The notes under the pieces: generated by a model
What the model saw: only the letters and a program-made list of their open reading frames with translations
The model's database searches: none
What the model was told of the DNA's origin: nothing
Source of the DNA: Phytophthora colocasiae
Taxonomy: Eukaryota; Oomycota; Peronosporomycetes; Peronosporales; Peronosporaceae
Direction of reading: 5' to 3'
DNA: 64,000 bases
Assembly (NCBI GenBank): GCA_018806915.1
Contig: JAGKQI010000091.1
Span: 1,116,001 to 1,180,000, forward strand
Program-made: the position numbers and the translations under genes
Shown here: positions 9,293-17,174 of the stretch, piece by piece
Position numbering within the stretch: the stretch's first letter is position 1
Layout of the letters: every line of letters starts with the position of its first letter

Positions 9293-9981
9293 CGTTTGTT
9301 TTCAAATATTCAAACCCCAAAATGAAAAAGCGCGCAATGATGTGGTCCACACTTTGGTGATATGTAATTTCGTGTTTGGAGAAAAGTTTTCCAAGAAATC
9401 AAACATGGGAATTCGCAAAATGCAAAAAAACGTGAATATTTGCAAATTCGTGTTTGGAGAAAAAGTTTTCCAAGAGCTCGATCTCAAATCTGAAATCATG
9501 GTCGGACTCAAAGATGGAAATTCGCAAAATGCAAAAAAACGTGAATATTTGCAAATTCGTGTTTGAAGAAAAAGTTTTCCAAGAGCTCGATCTGAAATCA
9601 TGGTCGGACTCAAAGATGGAAATTCGCAAAATGCATGCATAAAGGTATCTGAAACTTAACAGTAGTGTCCTTAGACGAAGTTATTTGCGATGGTAAACCC
9701 AAAGACTGCCGCAATCGATTGCAAAAAAAAATGCAAAAAACGTGAATATTTGCAAATTCGTGTTTGGAGAAAAAGTTTTTTCCAAGAGCTCGATCTCAAA
9801 TCTGAAATCATCGAAATCAAACAAGGGAACGTGATCGCAGGGCGTGAACAAGGGCTCAAATTTGCTTTTACAATCGTTTCCAAAATGTAGCAAGCTTGCT
9901 CGTGCATAAGTGTGTTCAAACTTTTACGTAGTAGTATTTTGTTAAAGTATTTCAATCGTTTCGGGTGTCTTCCGCCGTCGT
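9293..9981. repeat. AT-rich spacer with nested repeats, unit 6
   Basis: Same layout as 2621-3312. No gene supported. Confidence 0.7.
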
Positions 9982-10183
9982 TTACTCTTGGTCGAGAATT
10001 CGTGACGCGGTTCGTGACCGCTTGGTCTGCGAGCGGCAAGAAGTCCTCGGAGGGGGTTGTCTGCAAGTTCTCGACGGTCGCGTTGAAGATGTTGCTGATG
10101 TTACGGATGCGGATCTCGCGGTTGTAGACGCGAAACGCGAACACCCCAAAGCGGATGTACTGACCGGCAATGTCGTTCCCTGC
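9982..10183 (-). pseudogene. Downstream coding-like block, copy 7, 2-base deletion
   Basis: Homologue of 1639-1842. Two bases are missing near 10002, so the last residues and stop are out of frame and the reading runs on into the spacer. Confidence 0.45.
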
Positions 10184-10217
10184 CTTTTCAAGAAACCTTA
10201 GTAACAAAAATAAAGTA

Positions 10218-10728
10218 TTAGTCACAACGTACATCGATTTGTTCGAGTATCCAGTCGTCAATGCGCTTACGAACGCTATCCCGCAACGTGATGCCGTTCG
10301 CGTAGTACTGCGGAGGTACCAGCACCTCACATCCTAAGGCGCGGAGTTTCTTGAGTTCTTGCTCGACATGAAGGCCTTCCTGGCCTTCGACGATCTTGAA
10401 CACCAGCGGGTATTGACCAGCGGGAAGGCCGTGTGTGTTCCGCACGTCTTCACAACCCGAAGCGTTAAGCAACGCAACCACCGGCTTCTTGCGGCCGGCC
10501 ACGGGGTTTTCGATCGATCGATTATGGCTCCTACCCCACCGCCCATGCATGTCCGCGAGTTTCTTGCTTAGCTTAAGGATTTCCCTCGCAAAGTATCTAG
10601 CTTCCTCTAGTGCGTGCCTTGCGTCTTCTCTTGCTAGCTCTTCGCGAGCTCTTGCTTGCTCCTCGCGAGCCATAGACTGCCGGACTTCTTCTCTTGCTTG
10701 CCGGACTTCTTCCCTTGCTTGCTCTTCA
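10218..10728 (-). CDS. Coiled-coil protein, array A copy 7, N-terminally truncated
   Basis: Right-hand end of array A. The C-terminal domain and part of the coiled coil (..EEVRQAREEVRQSMAREE..) are intact, but about the first 65-70 residues are lost at the junction with the 86-base satellite near 10728. Compared with the inner copies it has a Gln-to-Glu and a Gln-to-Leu change and an altered repeat number in the EEVRQ segment. An internal Met at 10673 leaves 151 residues. It has no promoter of its own, so it is probably non-functional. Confidence 0.7.
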
Positions 10729-10997
10729 TCCCCCTTTTCATAGAATCATTCAGCCAATACAGTAGCTAAATGCATAGGTAACTGATACCACTGCTTGATT
10801 CTTTCTGGCGCTCATCCCCCTTTTCATAGAATCATTCAGTCAATACAGTAGCTAAATGCATAGGTAACTGATACCACAGCTTGATTCTTTCTGGCGCTCA
10901 TCCCCCTTTTCATAGAATCATTCAGCCGCTAAATGCATAGGTAACTGATACCACAGCTTGATTCTTTCTGGCGCTCATCCCCTTTTTCATAGAATCA
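10727..10997. repeat. 86-base satellite, 3.1 copies
   Basis: Direct repeats beginning CATCCCC at 10727, 10813, 10899 and 10976. Spacings are 86, 86 and 77; the third copy lacks nine bases (AATACAGTA). The last copy is only about 20 bases. Copies are nearly identical. They separate the truncated array A gene from the ORF at 11023. Confidence 0.95.
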
Positions 10998-11022
10998 GAC
11001 AACTGCTAGCACACGCGAAGAC

Positions 11023-11301
11023 ATGAAGATCCGAAACACAACGTACACGGCCGCTGGCAAGTGGATCATGAATAAGAATTGTGTCTTGAGTCGCGCGCAA
11101 CTAGACGCGCTCGCGCAGAAGACCGAGCGCCGTTTGGAAGGCGCAGAACGAGAGCGAGCGCTCCGCCTTGCGCCTGAAGGACGCGGGTGGGATTCGACTA
11201 CGCTGCATTGGCTCGTCGAGTACGGAATCTTGGGCAAGCTCGGCAGCGAAGCGATTGCAAAAGCGACGGGCCTCAACAAGAGCACAGTTAACAAACAGTA
11301 A
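11023..11301 (+). CDS. Small ORF with possible helix-turn-helix, 3' end replaced
   Basis: 92 codons from an ATG, with no full-length family recognised. Residues 1-20 are mixed and 30-55 are charged and helical (LDALAQKTERRLEGAERERA). Residues 72-90 (GKLGSEAIAKATGLNKSTV) look like a helix-turn-helix, the pattern IAKxTGLNKSTV being typical of DNA-binding recognition helices. The stop codon (11299-11301) and part of the last codon lie within the inverted piece of array B unit that starts at 11297, so the original gene probably continued and was cut here. It could be the 5' part of a transposase or regulator; this is inference. Confidence 0.5.
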   Translation: MKIRNTTYTAAGKWIMNKNCVLSRAQLDALAQKTERRLEGAERERALRLAPEGRGWDSTTLHWLVEYGILGKLGSEAIAKATGLNKSTVNKQ

Positions 11302-11385
11302 ATTACGTTGCTCCCTACTGCCCAGTCATATTGCCAACATCTATCACTGGATATGACTGGGCAGTAGGGAGCAACGAAATTTACT
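11297..11385. repeat. Fold-back (inverted) junction at start of array B
   Basis: Bases 11297-11350 are the reverse complement, with one mismatch, of the unit segment that normally reads CCAGTGATAG..GCAACG.AATTTACT. Immediately after, from 11351, the same segment runs forward. The outer 35 bases form a near-perfect inverted repeat (11297-11331 with 11351-11385). The 19-base loop is itself the inverted form of the 19 bases that precede ATATGACTGG in every other unit. Confidence 0.9.
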
Positions 11386-11545
11386 TGAACTCAGTAGTGA
11401 GCCTTTTCTTTAGTTGTTTGGAGATTTCTTGGATAAAGCATGCAAAACTTGACTTCACATATGATTCTTGTGAAAAAATTAATACTGGGTGGCTCGAAAG
11501 AACAATAATATTTATTTTGAAATAAAATACTAATAATTCTTATAA
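11351..11545. other. AT-rich segment of the B unit, no gene
   Basis: Present at the start of each unit. A plus-strand frame stays open across it (..DWAVGSNEIYLNSVV..TIIFILK), but its third positions are A/T and it has no start of its own. A minus-strand frame ..CFIQEISKQLKKRLTTEFK ends here. An AATAAA is present on the plus strand near 11521. No gene is assigned. Confidence 0.4.
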
Positions 11546-11720
11546 GACTATTTTTCCAAGCAGGGTCAACGAGCTTTCGATCGCTTCAATCGAGTACAGA
11601 AGCGGTTGTTCCACCAATCGCTTCACAAAAAGAGCACCGACAACAATTCCACACAGCAACCCAGCCCCAACTATTAGCCACAGGAAGAGTTGCCGTCAGT
11701 TCAAGTACTTGCTCTTTAAA
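11540..11720 (-). pseudogene. Hydrophobic minus-strand coding-like block
   Basis: In the minus-strand frame ending near 11541 the translation includes LFLWLIVGAGLLCGIVVGAL followed by FVKRLVEQPLLYSIEAIESS: a clear membrane-segment-like run and a basic/amphipathic tail. It is preceded in frame by a stop (TGA) and has no ATG. Copies with AAAA instead of AAAAA in the run before GAGCACC fuse the tail to a different upstream frame. It may be an exon or a relic of a gene transcribed divergently from the BED gene. The same block recurs in all units. Confidence 0.35.
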
Positions 11721-11973
11721 AGGCGATTGATGTTGCTTACTCGTCAATTTATCCGTCTTTCTCCAACTGTGCACGCTTCATCTTTCACGTCAAATTATCT
11801 TTCTCACTGGGTAGAAACAAGATATTTTAGCTCCAGGAACTCTAAAAGCTACGTAAAAGCTACGTCCACTAGGTATACTAAATGACAATTTTGACGATAA
11901 CATATTTTTATAAATTTTCAACTGGAGAAGTTCTTCTCTACCGTCACAGATTCGGAAGAGTTGATCTCTACTT

Positions 11974-11990
11974 GCTCATTGTCCAATTTT
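11974..11990 (+). promoter_or_regulatory. Oomycete-type core promoter of the BED gene
   Basis: GCTCATTGTCCAATTTT, 15 of 16 matches to the published oomycete start-site consensus GCTCATTYYNCAWTTT (first Y is G). It lies 57 bases before the ATG at 12031, the expected spacing for a short leader. It is repeated in every unit, e.g. 13584-13600. In units 7 and 22 the second half reads CAACTTT, weakening the match. A TATA-like AT stretch lies about 70 bases further upstream. Confidence 0.75.
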
Positions 11991-12030
11991 CCACGACCCT
12001 CGCATTCCGACCCTCACTTTCCAAATTGCC

Positions 12031-12375
12031 ATGTCGCCCAACAACAACAAAAGCCAAATCGCGCGAAACCTGCTGAAGTTTCACTTTCGTAAGGTGAAGA
12101 AGACCGACAGTAATGGAAAAACAAAAACCGTCGATGAATGCAAGTTGTGTCATGAGGAGTACTGCGTTACGGATCGTTTGCGAGGGGACGCTTTCAGAAG
12201 CAATAACGCCGCTAAGCATCTGGCGACAAACCACGAGATTTATATAATAAATCCCAGCACAGGCGTGTTTTATGGCGGTCAAGCAGTAAGCGAGGGGGAT
12301 TGCTACACCACCTCCAAGCTGGAGGATTTCCAACGTCCGGAACTTCTACCGTACTGCATCCTCGTGGAAGTCTAA
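12031..12375 (+). CDS. BED-type zinc-finger protein, B unit 1, intact
   Basis: 114 residues. Residues 37-68 hold a zinc-binding set C37-x2-C40-x22-H63-x4-H68, with aromatic residues (F17, F19) upstream and a basic RKVKK stretch at 20-24. This is the layout of BED fingers, which bind DNA and are common in hAT transposases and host proteins derived from them. The remaining 46 residues have no recognised domain. It is far shorter than a transposase, so it could be a free-standing DNA-binding protein, a first exon, or a transposase remnant. The ATG follows the core promoter by 57 bases. Codons have G/C-rich third positions through to ..YCILVEV and stop. The stop directly precedes the poly-C tract and intron-like segment. 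Confidence 0.75.
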   Translation: MSPNNNKSQIARNLLKFHFRKVKKTDSNGKTKTVDECKLCHEEYCVTDRLRGDAFRSNNAAKHLATNHEIYIINPSTGVFYGGQAVSEGDCYTTSKLEDFQRPELLPYCILVEV

Positions 12376-12376
12376 C

Positions 12377-12390
12377 CCCCCCCCCCCCCG
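12377..12390 (+). repeat. Poly-C tract of variable length
   Basis: A C-run just after the stop of the BED frame: 14 here, 15 in units 5, 9 and 33, and 4 in units 11 and 18. Unit 28 reads TT then 19 Cs. In several right-hand units it is preceded or interrupted by TT or T. Confidence 0.9.
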
Positions 12391-12399
12391 GCTCAAAAG

Positions 12400-12455
12400 G
12401 TATGCTTGTTTTTGTTTTTGTTTTTTTTTCTTTTATGCTAACGATGTCATGCCAG
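12400..12455 (+). other. Short spliceosomal-type intron (candidate)
   Basis: 56 bases: donor GTATGC after CAAAAG, T-rich tract, branch site TGCTAACG and acceptor GCCAG before CGGAAGAAG. Joining the flanks in units whose upstream frame reads ..SNPPAQK would add RKKRRRLAGGKNLVLLVAF.., a basic stretch and a hydrophobic tail. In units like this one the intron would fall after the stop, in the 3' leader-out. The T-tract length and branch-site bases vary between units. Confidence 0.5.
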
Positions 12456-12547
12456 CGGAAGAAGCGTCGAAGACTGGCAGGAGGCAAAAACCTGGTTTTA
12501 TTAGTGGCTTTTGTTGTGGCTTTATATTAAACCACTAAAGAAAAAAA

Positions 12548-12616
12548 CAGAGGAGTCCATGGCTCATGCGTTGATCGCACAGTTATCGTCCACCAGAAAT
12601 TTCAGCGACTCCTCTG
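12548..12616. other. Conserved hairpin, 10-bp stem
   Basis: CAGAGGAGTC at 12548-12557 pairs perfectly with GACTCCTCTG at 12607-12616 around a 49-base loop that contains ATG and an invariant CGTTGATCGCACAG. It is present unchanged in the units inspected. It could act as a transcript end or processing signal, or be the end of a mobile element. Confidence 0.6.
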
Positions 12617-12990
12617 ATTGGCCAAGTCGGTAAATAAGGAACAATGGCATCTTACCGATTCGACCACCTCGTCGAGCGGGCTAACGCAAGTAGATCGAAG
12701 TTCATCTCGTCATTGCACCAGTACATATCGATGAGCGCCACATAGATAAACACTGCCAGCCATCGAATATGATACTGGATTCCCGTGGTATGTTGGCGTG
12801 ATGACTTTTTCCCCGGCCATAATTGTCACGCTCATGTACTTTCTTTGCGTCTTAGGGGGATGAGTATCAGACGAGACATCGAACAGGTAAGAGGATGATC
12901 CACCTCAGTCAGCGGCATGTTGTGTTCGAACACCCCTCCATCCAGTGATAGATGTTGGCAATATGACTGGGCAGTAGGGAGCAACGAAAT
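12564..12990 (-). pseudogene. Minus-strand coding relic of the B unit
   Basis: Successive minus-strand frames read like one protein broken by shifts: ..SLDGGVFEHNMPLTEVDHP (from 12990), then SYLFDVSSDTHPPKTQRKY.. GEKVITPTYHGNPVSYS.. up to a TGA at 12712. The same frame then continues RDELRSTCVSPLDEVVESV.. to 12602, and an adjacent frame ends ..ESLKFLVDDNCAINA at 12564. Residue composition is protein-like in each piece. No family recognised. The relic recurs in all units and spans the arbitrary unit boundary. Confidence 0.35.
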
Positions 12991-13640
12991 TTACTTGAAC
13001 TCAGTAGTGAGCCTTTTCTTTAGTTGTTTGGAGATTTCTTGGATAAAGCATGCAAAACTTGACTTCACATATGATTCTTGTGAAAAAATTAATACTGGGT
13101 GGCTCGAAAGAACAATAATATTTATTTTGAAATAAAATACTAATAATTCTTATAAGACTATTTTTCCAAGCAGGGTCAACGAGCTTTCGATCGCTTCAAT
13201 CGAGTACAGAAGCGGTTGTTCCACCAATCGCTTCACAAAAAGAGCACCGACAACAATTCCACACAGCAACCCAGCCCCAACTATTAGCCACAGGAAGAGT
13301 TGCCGTCAGTTCAAGTACTTGCTCTTTAAAAGGCGATTGATGTTGCTTACTCGTCAATTTATCCGTCTTTCTCCAACTGTGCACGCTTCATCTTTCACGT
13401 CAAATTATCTTTCTCACTGGGTAGAAACAAGATATTTTAGCTCCAGGAACTCTAAAAGCTACGTAAAAGCTACGTCCACTAGGTATACTAAATGACAATT
13501 TTGACGATAACATATTTTTATAAATTTTCAACTGGAGAAGTTCTTCTCTACCGTCACAGATTCGGAAGAGTTGATCTCTACTTGCTCATTGTCCAATTTT
13601 CCACGACCCTCGCATTCCGACCCTCACTTTCCAAATTGCC

Positions 13641-13983
13641 ATGTCGCCCAACAACAACAAAAGCCAAATCGCGCGAAACCTGCTGAAGTTTCACTTTCGT
13701 AAGGTGAAGAAGACCGACAGTAATGGAAAAACAAAAACCGTCGATGAATGCAAGTTGTGTCATGAGGAGTACTGCGTTACGGATCGTTTGCGAGGGACGC
13801 TTTCAGAAGCAATAACGCCGCTAAGCATCTGGCGACAAACCACGAGATTTATATAATAAATCCCAGCACAGGCGTGTTTTATGGCGGTCAAGCAGTAAGC
13901 GAGGGGATTGCTACACCACCTCCAAGCTGGAGGATTTCCAACGTCCGGAACTTCTACCGTACTGCATCCTCGTGGAAGTCTAA
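13641..13983 (+). pseudogene. BED gene, B unit 2, frameshifted
   Basis: Zinc-ligand cysteines intact, but GGGGAC is GGGAC near 13796, so the frame leaves the finger before the histidines and ends after 71 codons (13856). Confidence 0.7.
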
Positions 13984-15234
13984 CCCCCCGGCTCAAAAGG
14001 TATGCTTGTTTTTTTTTTTTTTTTTCTTTTATGCGACCGAGGTCATGCCAGCGGAAGAAGCGTCGAAGACTGGCAGGAGTCAAAACCCTTGTTTTATTAG
14101 TGGCTTTTGTTGTGGCTTTCTAATAAACCACTATAGAAAACACAGAGGAGTCCATGGCTCATGCGTTGATCGCACAGTTATCGTCCACCAGAAATTTCAG
14201 CGACTCCTCTGATTGGCCAAGTCGGTAAATAAGGAACAATGGCATCTTACCGATTCGACCACCTCGTCGAGCGGGCTAACGCAAGTAGATCGAAGTTCAT
14301 CTCGTCATTGCACCAGTACATATCGATGAGCGCCACATAGATAAACACTGCCAGCCATCGAATATGATACTGGCTTCCCGTGGTATGTTGGCGTGATGAC
14401 TTTTTCCCCGGCCATAATTGTCACGCTCATGTACTTTCTTTGCGTCTTAGGGGGATAAGTATCAGACGAGACATCGAACAGGTAAGAGGATGGTCCACCT
14501 CAGTCAGCGGCATGTTGTGTTCGAACACCCCTCCATCCAGTGATAGATGTTGGCAATATGACTGGGCAGTAGGGAGCAACGAAATTTACTTGAACTCAGT
14601 AGTGAGCCTTTTCTTTAGTTGTTTGGAGATTTCTTGGATAAAGCATGCAAAACTTGACTTCACATATGATTCTTGTGAAAAAATTAATACTGGGTGGCTC
14701 CAAAGAACAATAATATTTATTTTGAAATAAAATACTAATAATTCTTATAAGACTATTTTTCCAAGCAGGGTCAACGAGCTTTCGATCGCTTCAATCGAGT
14801 ACAGAAGCGGTTGTTCCACCAATCGCTTCACAAAAGAGCACCGACAACAATTCCACACAGCAACCCAGCCCCAACTATTAGCCACAGGAAGAGTTGCCGT
14901 CAGTTCAAGTACTTGCTCTTTAAAAGGCGATTGATGTTGCTTACTCGTCAATTTATCCGTCTTTCTCCAACTGTGCACGCTTCATCTTTCACGTCAAATT
15001 ATCTTTCTCACTGGGTAGAAACAAGATATTTTAGCTCCAGGAACTCTAAAAGCTACGTAAAAGCTACGTCCACTAGGTATACTAAATGACAATTTTGACG
15101 ATAACATATTTTTATAAATTTTCAACTGGAGAAGTTCTTCTCTACCGTCACAGATTCGGAAGAGTTGATCTCTACTTGCTCATTGTCCAATTTTCCACGA
15201 CCCTCGCATTCCGACCCTCACTTTCCAAATTGCC

Positions 15235-15577
15235 ATGTCGCCCAACAACAACAAAAGCCAAATCGCGCGAAACCTGCTGAAGTTTCACTTTCGTAAGGTG
15301 AAGAAGACCGACAGTAATGGAAAAACAAAAACCGTCGATGAATGCAAGTTGTGTCATGAGGAGTACTGCGTTACGGATCGTTTGCGAGGGACGCTTTCAG
15401 AAGCAATAACGCCGCTAAGCATCTGGCGACAAACCACGAGATTTATATAATAAATCCCAGCACAGGCGTGTTTTATGGCGGTCAAGCAGTAAGCGAGGGG
15501 ATTGCTACACCACCTCCAAGCTGGAGGATTTCCAACGTCCGGAACTTCTACCGTACTGCATCCTCGTGGAAGTCTAA
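15235..15577 (+). pseudogene. BED gene, B unit 3, frameshifted
   Basis: Same one-G loss before the histidine pair as unit 2; 71 codons remain. Confidence 0.7.
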
Positions 15578-16831
15578 CCCCCCGGCTCAAAAGGTATGCT
15601 TGTTTTTGTTTTTGTTTTTTTTTCTTTTATGCTAACGATGTCATGCCAGCGGAAGAAGCGTCGAAGACTGGCAGGAGGCAAAAACCTGGTTTTATTAGTG
15701 GCTTTTGTTGTGGCTTTATATTAAACCACTAAAGAAAAAACAGAGGAGTCCATGGCTCATGCGTTGATCGCACAGTTATCGTCCACCAGAAATTTCAGCG
15801 ACTCCTCTGATTGGCCAAGTCGGTAAATAAGGAACAATGGCATCTTACCGATTCGACCACCTCGTCGAGCGGGCTAACGCAAGTAGATCGAAGTTCATCT
15901 CGTCATTGCACCAGTACATATCGATGAGCGCCACATAGATAAACACTGCCAGCCATCGAATATGATACTGGCTTCCCGTGGTATGTTGGCGTGATGACTT
16001 TTTCCCCGGCCATAATTGTCACGCTCATGTACTTTCTTTGCGTCTTAGGGGATGAGTATCAGACGAGACATCGAACAGGTAAGAGGATGGTCCACCTCAG
16101 TCAGCGGCATGTTGTGTTCGAACACCCCTCCATCCAGTGATAGATGTTGGCAATATGACTGGGCAGTAGGGAGCAACGAAATTTACTTGAACTCAGTAGT
16201 GAGCCTTTTCTTTAGTTGTTTGGAGATTTCTTGGATAAAGCATGCAAAACTTGACTTCACATATGATTCTTGTGAAAAATTAATACTGGGTGGCTCCAAA
16301 GAACAATAATATTTATTTTGAAATAAAATACTAATAATTCTTATAAGACTATTTTTCCAAGCAGGGTCAACGAGCTTTCGATCGCTTCAATCGAGTACAG
16401 AAGCGGTTGTTCCACCAATCGCTTCACAAAAAGAGCACCGACAACAATTCCACACAGCAACCCAGCCCCAACTATTAGCCACAGGAAGAGTTGCCGTCAG
16501 TTCAAGTACTTGCTCTTTAAAAGGCGATTGATGTTGCTTACTCGTCAATTTATCCGTCTTTCTCCAACTGTGCACGCTTCATCTTTCACGTCAAATTATC
16601 TTTCTCACTGGGTAGAAACAAGATATTTTAGCTCCAGGAACTCTAAAAGCTACGTAAAAGCTACGTCCACTAGGTATACTAAATGACAATTTTGACGATA
16701 ACATATTTTTATAAATTTTCAACTGGAGAAGTTCTTCTCTACCGTCACAGATTCGGAAGAGTTGATCTCTACTTGCTCATTGTCCAATTTTCCACGACCC
16801 TCGCATTCCGACCCTCACTTTCCAAATTGCC

Positions 16832-17174
16832 ATGTCGCCCAACAACAACAAAAGCCAAATCGCGCGAAACCTGCTGAAGTTTCACTTTCGTAAGGTGAAG
16901 AAGACCGACAGTAATGGAAAAACAAAAACCGTCGATGAATGCAAGTTGTGTCATGAGGAGTACTGCGTTACGGATCGTTTGCGAGGGACGCTTTCAGAAG
17001 CAATAACGCCGCTAAGCATCTGGCGACAAACCACGAGATTTATATAATAAATCCCAGCACAGGCGTGTTTTATGGCGGTCAAGCAGTAAGCGAGGGGATT
17101 GCTACACCACCTCCAAGCTGGTGTTTTTCCAACGTCCGGAACTTCTACCGTACGGCATCCCCGTGGAAGTCTAA
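16832..17174 (+). pseudogene. BED gene, B unit 4, frameshifted
   Basis: Same one-G loss as unit 2. The 3' part and the following intron-like segment also carry several substitutions (near 17121, 17153, 17161 and 17200-17230), making this the most diverged tail among the left-hand units. Confidence 0.7.

Larger units (their letters stand above)
1..10728 (-). repeat. Array A: 1.67-kb gene-bearing tandem repeat
   Basis: Head-to-tail array of a gene-bearing unit. Taking the repeated start GACGCGGTTC as the mark, units begin at 1, 1663, 3337, 5006, 6666, 8335 and 10004, giving periods of 1662, 1674, 1669, 1660, 1669 and 1669. The window opens inside the array, so its left end is not seen. The seventh unit stops near 10728, inside the coiled-coil part of its gene. 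Units differ almost only by one- or two-base changes in homopolymers and a few substitutions. In transcript (minus) order each unit holds an AT-rich spacer with nested repeats, a 247-codon gene, and a short second coding-like block. Confidence 0.97.

Noticed and set aside
10727..10997. Telomeric or subtelomeric repeat
   Set aside because: Unit is 86 bases with mixed composition; no short G-rich telomere motif.
11586..11774. 62- or 77-codon minus-strand ORF starting GTG (..SWRKTDKLTSKQ..)
   Set aside because: No ATG, and its length depends only on an A-run. The hydrophobic frame alongside is more protein-like.
12617..12720. Bacterial promoters, ribosome-binding sites or operons
   Set aside because: Promoter, intron and codon features point to a eukaryote; no ribosome-binding-site pattern precedes the genes.
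14380..14730. 116-codon plus-strand ORF (..CSNTPPSSDRCWQYDWAVGS..) present in many B units
   Set aside because: It starts at a GTG, has A/T-rich third positions in its second half, and its first half is antisense to the minus-strand relic. Its length changes with homopolymers.
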